A stretch of 64,000 bases of DNA from CAYPIE01 sp964410665 (lineage in GTDB: Bacteria; Planctomycetota; Planctomycetia; Gemmatales; Gemmataceae). The translations under genes were made by a program, and so were the position numbers. The stretch covers positions 1-64,000 of the forward strand of contig CAYPIE010000014.1 of NCBI GenBank assembly GCA_964410665.1, in the 5' to 3' direction. Numbering within the stretch: position 1 is the stretch's first letter; the number at the start of each line of letters is the position of its first letter. This document shows positions 18,104 through 28,365 of the stretch, piece after piece. Under the pieces are notes generated by a model. The model had not been told where the DNA came from, ran no database searches, and worked only from the letters and a program-made list of their open reading frames with translations.

Positions 18104-18625
18104 AGCTCGCTATTCTGATTATATTTCGACCCGTTCTCCTAGCACCCAGAGTTTGCGGAAACGGTGTCTCTTGTCTCCTACCGCGAAGCGAATGGTGACA
18201 TGCAAACCACGCGATGGTCAATTCTAGGACGTACAACGCCTCGACATTTACCCATCCCGTTTCCCTCTCCACGACAATTGCGTGGTCAGCCCGTAAGAAT
18301 TTCACAACCATTAGCGACCCAACAACGAGTCCCCCAACACAAAAGTGCCAAGCCCGGCTCGACCAGACAGTACCCAACCTTGCGCTCGATGTGCAGCACA
18401 GACTTGAGCACAAGCAGCGGGCATTGCTTCAAAAACTGCATTAGGGATCAATGGAACAGAAAAACGGTTTTGTGGCTCGTTCGGGTGGCTCATGCGAATG
18501 GCGCTCATGAGGTGGACGCAATCATGCCTGGCGCTGCGTCTCAGAAGACAATCCATGCTCATGCCGCTGATCGTGGTGTTTGTAGTGCGAACCATTTTGG
18601 GGATCCTGAGACACAAACCGTTGCG

Positions 18626-18667
18626 AATCCCAAGATGGCGACTCCCAAGATGCCGACTCCCAAAATT
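18626..18667 (+). repeat. 15-nt imperfect tandem repeat in the rplL-rpoB gap
   Basis: Nearly three copies of the unit ACTCCCAAGATGSCG stand in a row; the first begins AATCCC and the last is AT-richer. The unit length equals that seen in nusG and rplA although this stretch appears untranslated. Confidence 0.75.
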
Positions 18668-18958
18668 CGTTTTCAACAATATTTTTTTGTGAAATCTCTT
18701 GCTCGGCAATGTCGTTTTTTGGGCTCAGGACGTCGCATGGTTCGGAACCAGTTCCCCGAATCGCCATGCGGCTGCCAATGCGGGGTGAATAACTGCGGTA
18801 TGGATAACCTGACCATGGACCTGGTGCAAGCGCGATTCTTCAAGATGGGACGGTTTTTCCGTTCTTTCGGATCCCTCGAGCCACATAGTTCACCGCCACG
18901 CACGGATGGGTCCAAACCCCAAGCTCGATTAACCCGACATCCGCCGATCCCGCTCCCC

Positions 18959-18988
18959 TGGGAAAACGCCAACTGGGAAAACGCCGAC
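18959..18988 (+). repeat. 15-nt tandem duplication in the rplL-rpoB gap
   Basis: CTGGGAAAACGCCAA is followed directly by CTGGGAAAACGCCGA, differing in one base. Confidence 0.85.
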
Positions 18989-19256
18989 GCGGCAACCTGA
19001 TCGCCGATGACAGCGATCGGATGAATCCGACGCGGCCTCTAAACTGCCCAGAATTCGCTCGACCCAGGCAACCAAACGACACACTCCTTGATCTCCAGCA
19101 ACCAGGATATTCCCGACCGAAGGTCACGCGACGCTCGGGTTCGCGTGGGTTCCAATCCTGTCCCTTCACGGCGGGACTTCTCGGATTCATGGACGACCGA
19201 ACGCTGTTAGTTCATCCAAGTACACGCTATCCCCGCTCTGGGAGGAGCAACGATCC

Positions 19257-22200
19257 ATGCCCATCCCGGCTACTCGAATTTTATGTCCCGACACCATTCG
19301 TGACTTTGGCCGCTTCGGTGACGCCGTCGAAGTCCCGCCTCTCACCGATGTGCAGACCGCCTCATATGCTCGGTTTTTGCAGCTTGACAGCCCACCCCAA
19401 GAACGCGAGCCGATTGGCCTTGAGGGAGTCTTGCGTGAGATTTTCCCGATCGAGAGTTACGACAAGAAATCGGTGCTGGAGTATGTGCAGTATGAACTTG
19501 GCAAGCCCCGCTATGACCCCGATGAATGCCGCACCCTCCGTCTAACCTATGGTCGGCCGTTCAAAGTGAGTTTGCGACTTCGTCGGCCGGACGGTGAAGT
19601 TGTCCCTGATGAGGTCTATTTGGGTGATATGCCCATCATGATTGGCGGGGGCGAGTTTATCATCAACGGGGCCGAACGGGTGGTCGTCAGCCAACTCCAC
19701 CGCTCGCCGGGCATCGACTTTCCCGAACCTGACCGCGAAGGTGACCTCAAGCTGCACTCTTGCCGGATCATCCCCGAGCGGGGCAGCTGGATTGAGCTCA
19801 ACGTCACCCGCAAGAACACCCTGGGCGTCCGCATCGACCAGACCGGAAAGTTCTCAGCCATTACCCTGTTGCGTGCTCTAGATGAGGCCTACAGCTCGAC
19901 AGCGGCCATCTTGCGTGAGTTTTACCGCACCGAGGTGGTGAATCTCCAGACCGGCGATGCGCGGCAACGGCTACAAGGTTCACCCGACCACAATCTGCCC
20001 GCCGCCTATGCCGAGGATGACGTCATCGATCCGGAAACTGGTGAGGTTTACGTCGATGCTGGGATGCAGTTTACGGCCGAGGCCCTTGACCGCATCATGG
20101 CGAGCACGTTGACCGAGGTTACCGTTCTCCAACCACCAGCCGACCCGATCATTATCGAGTCGATCAAAGAGGATGGTACCGAATCGCATGAGGCAGCGCT
20201 GCTGAAGATCTACCAACGGCTCCGACCGGGCAACCCTGCCCAGCTGGAAAAAGCGAAGGAGCTGTTCCGTGAGAAGTTCCACGATCCGAATCGCTATCGG
20301 CTGGGTCGAGTGGGCCGTTTCCGTATCAACCGCAAGTTCTTGCAGAATGTGCCCGAAGAGGACATGACCCTGCACTCGGTGGACATTGTCAACGCAATCA
20401 AGTATTTGTTGCGTTTGCGTGCCAACGAAGAGGGGGTACAAACCGACGACATTGACCACCTGGGCAACCGTCGGCTGCGTACGATCGATGAGCTGGCAGC
20501 CGATGAATTGCGGAAGGGGTTCCTGAAGCTTCGCCGCACCGTCCAAGAGCGGATGAGTATGCGGGGAGAGTTGAATGACATCTCGCCGCGAACGCTGATC
20601 AATCCGAAATCGGTGTCCGCAGCCATCGAGTACTTCTTCGGCCGCTCCGAGTTGTCGCAGGTGGTTGACCAGACCAATCCGTTGTCGCAGCTCACCCACG
20701 AACGACGTCTGTCGGCCTTAGGTCCGGGAGGTTTGAACCGGAAGCGGGCCGGCTTTGAAGTCCGCGATGTGCATATCTCACACTATGGTCGAATCTGCCC
20801 GATCGAAACCCCCGAAGGAACCAACATCGGCCTGATCTCGAGTTTGTCGATCTATGCCAAGATCGACGATTATGGCTTCCTGATCACGCCGTATCGCAAG
20901 GTGGTCGACGGCAAGCTGACCGATGAGATTGTCTGGTTACGCGCCGATGAGGAGAACAATGAAACCCTAGTGCCAGCCGATACCCCGACCGAGAGCACCA
21001 CGATCGCCGGTGACAAGGTGATCGCCCGGCTGAAGGGAGACTTTAAACCTGTCGAACCCGGCAAGGTGGGCTACATCGATGTGTCGCCCAAGCAGATGGT
21101 GGGGGTTTCGGCCGGGTTAATTCCGTTTCTGGAGCACGACGATGCCAACCGGGCCCTGATGGGTTCGAACATGCAGCGCCAGGCCGTGCCCCTGCTGGTA
21201 ACCGAGCCGCCGATTGTCGGCACCGGTTTGGAGCGTGAGGTCGCCCGCCACTCCGGGATGGCGCTGCGGGCCGACGAGGAAGGTCAAGTCACCTATGTCG
21301 ATTCGGAACGCATCCGCGTCGATGATCGCGAATATGTTCTTCGGAAGTTTGTCGGCCTGAACGAGCGGACCTGCTTAAACCAGCGTCCCTACGTCAAACC
21401 CTCCTATCATCCCGATGGGTCCGCGGAATACCCCAAGGTCAAAAAAGGGCAAATCCTGGCCGATGGAGCCGCTACCCACCAGGGTGAGCTCGCCCTGGGC
21501 CGCAACGTGTTGGTCGCGTTTATGTCCTGGGAGGGCTACAACTTCGAGGATGCGATCATCATCAGTGAGCGGCTGGTGAAAAATGACACCTACACTTCGA
21601 TCCACATCGAGGAATTTGACTGCGAGATTCGTGAGACGAAATTGGGCAAAGAAGAGTTCACCCGGGATATCCCGAACGTGAGCCCCAAGATGTTGTCCAA
21701 CCTGGACGAGTTTGGCGTCGTCCGAGTCGGTACCTTCGTGAAGCCCGGCGACATTCTGGTCGGCAAGGTGTCACCCAAGTCCCGTAGCGAACTTACCCCC
21801 GAAGAGAAGCTGTTGCATGCCATCTTCGGTCGGGCTGGGGAGGATGTCAAAAACGATAGTCTAGAGGTCCCCTCCGGCATCGAGGGGATTGTCATCGACA
21901 CCAAGCGTTTCACGCGCCGCACGGTCATGAGCGAGGACGAGAAGAAGATCCTGGACAAGGAAGAAAAGGACATCCAGACTCGCTACACCAAGCTTCTTGC
22001 AGACCAGTTCCGTGCTTTCCTTGGCGAACTGGAAACCGTGCTCGAGAAGAAAGACCTCAAGGATCTGGAATCGGGCAAGCCGCTGACCTCCGATAGTCGC
22101 GACGATAAGCTTCTGGCCAAGGTGGCCGAGACCTTTGATCTGGACAAATTGGATCTTCGTTCGCCAGACAAGCTGGACAAGGCCCGCAAGCTCCAGCTGA

Positions 22201-23024
22201 GGCACCGTGAACGCATCCAGTTCTTCCTGGATGACCGCGAGCGAAAGCTGAACGCCCTCAAGCGGGGTGATGAGTTGCCGCCCGGGGTGCAACAAATGGT
22301 CAAAGTCTATATCGCCACCAAACGACAGATTTCGGTCGGCGACAAGATGGCGGGTCGGCACGGGAACAAAGGGGTCATCTCCAAGGTCCTGCCCGAGGAG
22401 GATATGCCGTTTCTGGCGGATGGCACCCCGGTGGATATTCTGCTCAATCCGCTGGGCGTGCCCAGCCGGATGAATGTGGGTCAGATCCTCGAGACCCACC
22501 TGGGTTGGGCAGCGTCCAAGCTGGATTTCCGCGCGGTTACCCCGGTCTTCGATGGGGCTACCGAAGAAGAAATCCACGAGTGTCTCAAGGAAGCCAATCT
22601 GTCGCAGACGGGCAAATCCTGGCTTTACGATGGCCGCACCGGCGAACGCTTTGAGCAGCTGGTAACCGTCGGCTACATCTACATGCTCAAGCTGCACCAC
22701 CTAGTCGATGACAAAGTGCACGCCCGGGCGACCGGACCGTACTCACTGATCACCCAGCAACCCCTGGGTGGAAAGGCCCGCTTTGGTGGTCAACGCTTTG
22801 GCGAGATGGAGGTCTGGGCGCTTGAAGCTTATGGTGCCGCCTACATCCTGCAAGAGCTGCTCACCGTGAAGTCCGACGATGTAGATGGCCGGACCAAGAT
22901 CTACGAATCGATGGTCAAAGGTGAGAATACCCTGGAAGCCGGGACGCCAGCGAGCTTCGATGTCTTGACCCATGAAATTCGTGGGTTGGGGCTCAATATG
23001 CAATTAGAACGGAAACGGGTGTAA
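19257..23024 (+). CDS. rpoB: DNA-directed RNA polymerase subunit beta
   Basis: The 1255-residue beta subunit forms one side of the polymerase active-site cleft. Visible landmarks include the fork/rifampicin region (LSQVVDQTNPLSQLTHERRL, then HYGRICPIETPEGTNIGLIS near residue 507), the GRNVLVAFMSWEGYNFEDA region, the KMAGRHGNKG lysine motif near 1030, and the C-terminal clamp segment GGKARFGGQRFGEMEVWALE. The rifampicin pocket looks wild-type-like (Asp in VDQTNPLSQLTHERRLSALG). The start ATG has GGAGGAG upstream. It is separated from rplL by 1.2 kb and from rpoC by 339 bases, both unusually long. Confidence 0.98.
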   Translation: MPIPATRILCPDTIRDFGRFGDAVEVPPLTDVQTASYARFLQLDSPPQEREPIGLEGVLREIFPIESYDKKSVLEYVQYELGKPRYDPDECRTLRLTYGRPFKVSLRLRRPDGEVVPDEVYLGDMPIMIGGGEFIINGAERVVVSQLHRSPGIDFPEPDREGDLKLHSCRIIPERGSWIELNVTRKNTLGVRIDQTGKFSAITLLRALDEAYSSTAAILREFYRTEVVNLQTGDARQRLQGSPDHNLPAAYAEDDVIDPETGEVYVDAGMQFTAEALDRIMASTLTEVTVLQPPADPIIIESIKEDGTESHEAALLKIYQRLRPGNPAQLEKAKELFREKFHDPNRYRLGRVGRFRINRKFLQNVPEEDMTLHSVDIVNAIKYLLRLRANEEGVQTDDIDHLGNRRLRTIDELAADELRKGFLKLRRTVQERMSMRGELNDISPRTLINPKSVSAAIEYFFGRSELSQVVDQTNPLSQLTHERRLSALGPGGLNRKRAGFEVRDVHISHYGRICPIETPEGTNIGLISSLSIYAKIDDYGFLITPYRKVVDGKLTDEIVWLRADEENNETLVPADTPTESTTIAGDKVIARLKGDFKPVEPGKVGYIDVSPKQMVGVSAGLIPFLEHDDANRALMGSNMQRQAVPLLVTEPPIVGTGLEREVARHSGMALRADEEGQVTYVDSERIRVDDREYVLRKFVGLNERTCLNQRPYVKPSYHPDGSAEYPKVKKGQILADGAATHQGELALGRNVLVAFMSWEGYNFEDAIIISERLVKNDTYTSIHIEEFDCEIRETKLGKEEFTRDIPNVSPKMLSNLDEFGVVRVGTFVKPGDILVGKVSPKSRSELTPEEKLLHAIFGRAGEDVKNDSLEVPSGIEGIVIDTKRFTRRTVMSEDEKKILDKEEKDIQTRYTKLLADQFRAFLGELETVLEKKDLKDLESGKPLTSDSRDDKLLAKVAETFDLDKLDLRSPDKLDKARKLQLRHRERIQFFLDDRERKLNALKRGDELPPGVQQMVKVYIATKRQISVGDKMAGRHGNKGVISKVLPEEDMPFLADGTPVDILLNPLGVPSRMNVGQILETHLGWAASKLDFRAVTPVFDGATEEEIHECLKEANLSQTGKSWLYDGRTGERFEQLVTVGYIYMLKLHHLVDDKVHARATGPYSLITQQPLGGKARFGGQRFGEMEVWALEAYGAAYILQELLTVKSDDVDGRTKIYESMVKGENTLEAGTPASFDVLTHEIRGLGLNMQLERKRV

Positions 23025-23065
23025 TCCAGTTGCCGACCCGCATCGGCTCGGGAACAAATCCGGGC

Positions 23066-23096
23066 CTTTTCCGGGACTTTTCCGGGACTTTACCGG
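23066..23096 (+). repeat. 11-nt tandem repeat between rpoB and rpoC
   Basis: Two exact copies of CTTTTCCGGGA are followed by the partial copy CTTTACCGG. With the GGTCCCG next to it, the last copy can also form a small stem. Confidence 0.8.
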
Positions 23097-23251
23097 TCCC
23101 GACCGAACGGATTGAGTCAACTTGGCAGTTTGAACAGAGAAAACGCTGAAGCAAAGGGGTCGTGAGCTCAGCGTTTTCGGCGATTTGCGCGACCACGCCC
23201 CAAACCCATGCAGATGGCACACGCACACGACGGGGAACAATCTGGAACATC

Positions 23252-23289
23252 AGGTTCGTGGTGACATCCCGATGGGTCACCACGAACCT
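23252..23289 (+). promoter_or_regulatory. Perfect 14-bp hairpin in the rpoB-rpoC spacer
   Basis: AGGTTCGTGGTGAC and GTCACCACGAACCT are exact reverse complements with a 10-nt loop, 74 bases before the rpoC start. No U tract follows, so an RNA-processing site, an attenuator or an operator are all possible. The 339-base spacer otherwise contains only the short tandem repeat and no gene. Confidence 0.7.
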
Positions 23290-23363
23290 TCTCTCTGGAA
23301 TCGGTCCCTTTCTCTGGGTGAGCTTGGCAATCTGCTGGCCATGACCATGTAGGGAGTTCGTCA

Positions 23364-26300
23364 ATGAGTTCCGCCGCGAGCGATACCAATACTTACGACC
23401 GCATTAATGACTACGGGGCGGTACGGATTAGCCTTGCCAGCCCCAAAGAAATCCGCGAGTGGTCCTTTGGCGAGGTCAAAAAGCCGGAGACAATCAATTA
23501 CCGTACCTACCGCCCGGAAAAAGATGGGCTCTTTTGCGAACGGATCTTCGGCCCGGAAAAGGACTGGGAATGTGCCTGCGGGAAATACCGCGGCATGAAA
23601 TACAAGGGCATGGTCTGTGATCGCTGTGGCGTGAAGGTAGCGCATAGCCGCGTTCGACGCAAGCGGATGGGCCACATTGAGCTGGCCGCTCCGGTCGTGC
23701 ACATCTGGTTTTTCAAAGCCATGCCCAGCCGCCTGGGCACTTTGCTTGACATGAAGACCACCAGCCTGGAAAAGATGATTTACTTCCAGGATTTTGTCAT
23801 CGTCGACCCCGGAGTCAATGACGGGCAGAAAATCCCCGATACCAGCAAGGTGATTCGCGAACGCGAACTCTTGACCGAGGAAGAACATCGCAAAGCCCGC
23901 GAGCACTTTGGTGACTCCTTTGAGGCCGAGATGGGGGCGGAGGCCGTCCGCAAGCTGCTCGAGCGCCTCGATCTGGTCGAAGAATCCAAACAACTCCGCG
24001 AAAAACTCGACCAGGAAATGGCCAAAGGTGAGAAGGGCTCCAAGGCCAAGCTGAAGGACTATGTGAAACGGCTCAAAATTATCGAGTCGCTACGCGATAG
24101 CTCCAACAAGCCCGAATGGATGGTGCTCGAATGCATCCCGGTGATTCCACCCGATTTGCGGCCGTTGGTGTTGCTCGATTCGGGGAATTTTGCCACCAGT
24201 GATTTGAACGATCTTTATCGACGCATCATCAACCGGAACAACCGGCTGAAAAAGTTGGTGGACTTGAACGCACCCGAAGTGATCATCCGCAACGAAAAGC
24301 GGATGCTCCAGCAGTCGGTTGATGCCCTGTTTGACAACAACCGCTGTAAGCGACCGGTGCTGGGTTCGTCGAACCGCCCGCTGAAGTCACTGACCGACAT
24401 GATCAAGGGCAAGCAGGGCCGCTTCCGAGAGAACTTGTTGGGCAAGCGGGTCGACTACTCCGCCCGTTCGGTGATCGTGGTGGGTCCAGAACTCAAGTTG
24501 CATCAGTGCGGTCTCCCCAAGAAGATTGCCCTTGAGCTATTTCAGCCGTTCATCATTCGACGCCTTAAAGAGCTGGGGCATGCCGACACCATCAAGTCGG
24601 CCAAGAAGATGCTTGAGCGGAAAGAGGAAAGTGTCTGGGACATTCTCGAAGAGGTGACCCGCAATCACCCGGTGTTGCTCAACCGCGCCCCGACCCTGCA
24701 CCGCATGGGGATTCAGGCCTTTGAGCCGGTCCTGATTGAGGGGAATGCCATCCGGCTACATCCCCTGGTGTGTAAGGGGTTTAATGCCGACTTTGACGGC
24801 GACCAGATGGCGGTCCACCTGCCCTTGTCGATCGAGGCTCAGGTAGAAGCAACCGTGCTCATGATGTCGACGAATAACATCTTTAGCCCGGCCAACGGCA
24901 AGCCGATTATCACGCCGTCGCAGGACATCGTGATGGGCTGTTATTATCTGACGGCCTCGCGTGGCGAAGAGGGTGAGAGAGTAGAGGCCGGCGACGGCAT
25001 GATCTTCCATAGCCCCCGAGAGGTCTTTGCCGCCTTTGGCCAGGGTAAGCTCGGCGTGCATGCCCGAATCCAGGTTCGCCTACCCATCGACAAGAAGGTC
25101 ATCAGCGAGATCCCAGTCGACAAGGACAAGATGAGCGTCGAAGAATTACCCCGAACCCCCAACGGCCTGGTCAAGACGACCGTAGGTCGCGTGATGTTCA
25201 ACGACATCCTCCATCCCAAGATGGCCTTCTACGACTTGTCGTTGAGCTCCAAGCACCTCAGCCGGATTATTGCCGACTGTTATCAGCTACTCGGTCGACG
25301 CGAAACAATTGCCTTGCTCGACCGCATGAAGATTACCGGCTTCCGCGAGTCGACCCGCAGCGGCTTGAGCTTCGCCACGTATGACCTCAAGACCCCAGAG
25401 ATCAAGGAAAAGGTCTTGCGCGATAAGGAGAAAGAGGTCGACGGCCACCGCAAGAACTATATGCGCGGGATGATTACCGGCCCAGAACGGTACAACCGGG
25501 TGATCGAGACCTGGATGCAGGCCCGTGACCTGATCACCAAGCAGATGATGCACGATCTGCGGCATGACCGCCGCGATGGCAAACCCTATTTGAATCCGAT
25601 TTTCCTGATGGCCCACTCCGGGGCCCGCGGCGGGGTCGAACAGATCCGGCAGTTGGCCGGGATGCGTGGCTTGATGGCCAAGCCGAATGGCCAAATCATC
25701 GAGACACCGATCAAGTCTAACTTCCGCGAAGGCTTAACCGTGCTCGAGTACTTTAGCTCGACGCACGGGGCGCGCAAAGGTTTGGCCGACACCGCCCTCA
25801 AAACGGCCGACTCGGGGTATCTAACCCGGAAGCTCGCCGATGTGGCCCAGAACGTGGTGATCACCATGCACGACTGCGGCACCACCCGAGGAATCACCAA
25901 GGGCATCCTCTACAAGGGGGATGAGGTGGATCGACCGCTCTCCGAAGCGATCCGTGGACGGGTCAACCGGTCGGCGATCTTACACCCGACCTCGGGAGAT
26001 CCCATTGTTGATGAAAACGAGATGATCACCCCGGTCAAAGCCCGACAACTGGACAAGCTCGGCATCGACAAGATCCAGGTGCGTAGCCCGATGACCTGTG
26101 AAGCCTCGCTGGGGGTTTGTCGGCTCTGCTACGGCGAGGACCTGGCCACCGGTGCGCTGGTGGAAGAAGGGATGGCGGTGGGGATCATTGCCGCACAATC
26201 GATTGGCGAGCCCGGGACGCAGCTGACCATGCGAACCTTCCACATCGGCGGCGTGGCCGGTGGTGCCAACATCGAAAGCGAAGCGAAGGCGAAAAAGGCG

Positions 26301-27776
26301 GGGATTGTCGCCTTTGATCGGATCACTGCCGTGCAACACGTCGACGGTGATGATCGCCAATCCGTCGCTCTGTCACGAGGGGGACAACTGCAGATTCTTG
26401 GCAAGGATCAGCGTGTCCTTGAACAATATCCGGTACCCAATGGGGCGGTGTTGTCGGTCCAAGAGGGGCAGGAGGTAACCCCTGGCACCTCGCTGTGTAA
26501 GTGGGACCCACACTCCATCTCGATCATCGCCGAGGAAGGCGGTCGGGTTCGCTTCGTGGACATCAAAGAAGGCGAGACGGTCCGCCGCGAGAAGAGCTCT
26601 ACCGGTGCCGATACCTTTGTGATCATGGAGCATAAGGGGGATCTGCACCCGCAGATTGTCATCGAAGACGAGCGAGGGCAGAGTAGCCGGGTTTACTTTA
26701 TCCCCGAGCGTGCCTATGTGCTGGTCAAGCATGGAGAGACCGTGTCGGCGGGTACGGCTCTGGCCAAGACGCCGCGTGAACAGTCCAAAACCCAAGACAT
26801 CACCGGTGGTTTGCCCCGGGTGACCGAGATCTTCGAAGCACGCAAGCCGCGCGAACCAGCGGTGATGGCGGAGGTGTCTGGTCGGGTTCGCGTGGGCGAG
26901 CGGAAACGGGGTAAGCGACTGATCTATGTCCAGCCGGTCGATGAGCAGGGCAATGTCTTTGGCGATGAGCGCGAGCATCAGGTCCCCCAGGGCAAACAGC
27001 TCAAGCACCAAAACGGTGAATACGTCAAGGTCGGTGACCCACTCACCTTTGGCCCCCAGGTACCGCATGACCTGCTGCGGATTAAGGGTGTGGAATCTGT
27101 CCAGGACTACCTGGTTGGGGAAATCCAGGCCGTTTATCGGCTGCAGCGGGTTGATATCGATGACAAACACATCGAAATCATCGTGGCTCAAATGCTCCGC
27201 AAGGTCCGCGTCGAAACCACCGGGGACACCGGACTGCTCCCTGGAGCCGTCATGGATCGTTTCGAGTTCGACAAGGTCAACCGCCGTTTGGAGCACGAGT
27301 GCATCAAGGTCAAGGACCCCGGTGACTCCGACTTCCGCGGCGATACGATTGTGAACCGCGAAGTGTTCGAGGAAGAACGGGCCCGCTTGGAGGCCGCTGG
27401 CAAAAAGCCGCCGACGTTTGTTCCACCGGAGCCGGCCACCAAGTCGGTGGTGCTTTTGGGCATCACCAAGGCTGCCGTTCAGTCGGACAGCTTCATCTCC
27501 GCAGCGAGCTTCCAGGAGACCACCAAGGTCTTGACCGAGGCAGCTTTGGCCAGCAAGGCGGACTACCTGGTTGGCTTAAAGGAGAATGTGATTCTGGGCC
27601 ACCTGGTGCCGGCCGGCACTGGCTTCCGCCTGTTCCAGGACAGCGAGGTGAAAGTCAATCCAGAGTTGCTCGAGCAACTGCAAGCACATGAGGAAGTGCC
27701 TGGTCTGTCGGCGGAATCTGTGGAAGAGGCCGAAGCGCTGCCACCGGCCCGGGCGCTGACGGAGTCCGGCAAGTAA
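23364..27776 (+). CDS. rpoC: DNA-directed RNA polymerase subunit beta'
   Basis: The 1470-residue subunit carries the catalytic magnesium motif NADFDGDQM near residue 474. The N-terminal zinc ribbon has four Cys near residues 70-88 (CACGKY and CDRCG), and the second zinc site includes CEASLGVCRLCYG near 910 and an upstream HDCGTTRG. The trigger loop/bridge helix region (GARGGVEQIRQLAGMRGLMAKP) is present. Length is in the normal range for a beta' without large lineage insertions. The start ATG at 23364 follows AGGGAG. Confidence 0.98.
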   Translation: MSSAASDTNTYDRINDYGAVRISLASPKEIREWSFGEVKKPETINYRTYRPEKDGLFCERIFGPEKDWECACGKYRGMKYKGMVCDRCGVKVAHSRVRRKRMGHIELAAPVVHIWFFKAMPSRLGTLLDMKTTSLEKMIYFQDFVIVDPGVNDGQKIPDTSKVIRERELLTEEEHRKAREHFGDSFEAEMGAEAVRKLLERLDLVEESKQLREKLDQEMAKGEKGSKAKLKDYVKRLKIIESLRDSSNKPEWMVLECIPVIPPDLRPLVLLDSGNFATSDLNDLYRRIINRNNRLKKLVDLNAPEVIIRNEKRMLQQSVDALFDNNRCKRPVLGSSNRPLKSLTDMIKGKQGRFRENLLGKRVDYSARSVIVVGPELKLHQCGLPKKIALELFQPFIIRRLKELGHADTIKSAKKMLERKEESVWDILEEVTRNHPVLLNRAPTLHRMGIQAFEPVLIEGNAIRLHPLVCKGFNADFDGDQMAVHLPLSIEAQVEATVLMMSTNNIFSPANGKPIITPSQDIVMGCYYLTASRGEEGERVEAGDGMIFHSPREVFAAFGQGKLGVHARIQVRLPIDKKVISEIPVDKDKMSVEELPRTPNGLVKTTVGRVMFNDILHPKMAFYDLSLSSKHLSRIIADCYQLLGRRETIALLDRMKITGFRESTRSGLSFATYDLKTPEIKEKVLRDKEKEVDGHRKNYMRGMITGPERYNRVIETWMQARDLITKQMMHDLRHDRRDGKPYLNPIFLMAHSGARGGVEQIRQLAGMRGLMAKPNGQIIETPIKSNFREGLTVLEYFSSTHGARKGLADTALKTADSGYLTRKLADVAQNVVITMHDCGTTRGITKGILYKGDEVDRPLSEAIRGRVNRSAILHPTSGDPIVDENEMITPVKARQLDKLGIDKIQVRSPMTCEASLGVCRLCYGEDLATGALVEEGMAVGIIAAQSIGEPGTQLTMRTFHIGGVAGGANIESEAKAKKAGIVAFDRITAVQHVDGDDRQSVALSRGGQLQILGKDQRVLEQYPVPNGAVLSVQEGQEVTPGTSLCKWDPHSISIIAEEGGRVRFVDIKEGETVRREKSSTGADTFVIMEHKGDLHPQIVIEDERGQSSRVYFIPERAYVLVKHGETVSAGTALAKTPREQSKTQDITGGLPRVTEIFEARKPREPAVMAEVSGRVRVGERKRGKRLIYVQPVDEQGNVFGDEREHQVPQGKQLKHQNGEYVKVGDPLTFGPQVPHDLLRIKGVESVQDYLVGEIQAVYRLQRVDIDDKHIEIIVAQMLRKVRVETTGDTGLLPGAVMDRFEFDKVNRRLEHECIKVKDPGDSDFRGDTIVNREVFEEERARLEAAGKKPPTFVPPEPATKSVVLLGITKAAVQSDSFISAASFQETTKVLTEAALASKADYLVGLKENVILGHLVPAGTGFRLFQDSEVKVNPELLEQLQAHEEVPGLSAESVEEAEALPPARALTESGK

Positions 27777-27808
27777 AGTATCGCCGGGCAGTCGTTGCTT
27801 GGTTTTGC

Positions 27809-27839
27809 GACCACGGACCGGGTCGTCCGATCCGTGGTC
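27809..27839 (+). terminator. Hairpin after rpoC
   Basis: GACCACGGA pairs with TCCGTGGTC, 9 bp around a 13-nt loop, 33 bases after the rpoC stop. No U tract follows; it may be a partial terminator or processing site before the rpsL leader. Confidence 0.5.
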
Positions 27840-27949
27840 CCGAGAAAACTTGATTCTTCCCTAGAACTCAGACATCCAATTTGCCACAATATTTCCTTGC
27901 TCTTCGGATGCCGATGGTAGCGACCGAATGGAAAAGGGTCTTACAGTCT

Positions 27950-28324
27950 ATGCCGACAATTAACCAGCTCGTGGCTAGCCCACGGCGGGTGCAGCATTCG
28001 CGTTCCCGCCACCCGGCCATGCAGGGCAACCCGCAGAAGCGCGGGGTTTGCTTGCAAGTCAAGACGATGACGCCGAAAAAACCCAACTCGGCGCTACGGA
28101 AGGTGGCCCGTGTGCGGCTATCCAATGGAATCGAAGTGACGGCTTATATTCCGGGCGAAGGACACAACCTTCAGGAACACTCGATTGTCTTGGTCCGTGG
28201 TGGTCGTGTGCGTGACCTGCCGGGTGTGCGCTACCACATTATTCGGGGTGTCCTCGATGCCCAGGGCGTGCAAGATCGTAAGCAAGCCCGCTCGAAGTAT
28301 GGCACCAAGCGAAGCGGCAAGTAG
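27950..28324 (+). CDS. rpsL: 30S ribosomal protein S12
   Basis: S12 lies at the decoding centre. The 124-residue protein begins MPTINQLVASPR and contains the two streptomycin-related loops, TPKKPNSALRKVARVRL and the RGGRVRDLPGVRYH region, both with the sensitive-type lysines. An in-frame ATG at 27881 would add 23 unconserved residues and is rejected. It is followed by rpsG after 41 bases. Confidence 0.97.
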   Translation: MPTINQLVASPRRVQHSRSRHPAMQGNPQKRGVCLQVKTMTPKKPNSALRKVARVRLSNGIEVTAYIPGEGHNLQEHSIVLVRGGRVRDLPGVRYHIIRGVLDAQGVQDRKQARSKYGTKRSGK

Positions 28325-28365
28325 GAAGTAGGAAGGCGTTGGTTCGGGAAGAGGCGTGAGCTACC

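Larger units (their letters stand above)
18104..19256 (+). other. Long non-coding gap between rplL and rpoB
   Basis: No credible gene is seen in these 1.15 kb. A plus-strand open frame at 18164-19000 has no recognisable domain and an odd composition rich in Arg, Ser, Pro, Cys and His, so I reject it. The gap holds two sets of 15-nt tandem repeats (see separate entries) and is unusually long for this gene pair. It could hold an internal promoter for rpoBC, but I could not pick one with confidence. Confidence 0.6.

Noticed and set aside
18164..19000. 278-codon plus-strand open frame in the rplL-rpoB gap
   Set aside because: No recognisable domain, an odd amino acid composition with many Arg, Ser, Pro, Cys and His, and no good ribosome-binding site; it contains tandem repeats and looks like chance.
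26373..27296. Long minus-strand frame opposite rpoC
   Set aside because: Antisense shadow caused by GC-rich codon use in rpoC.
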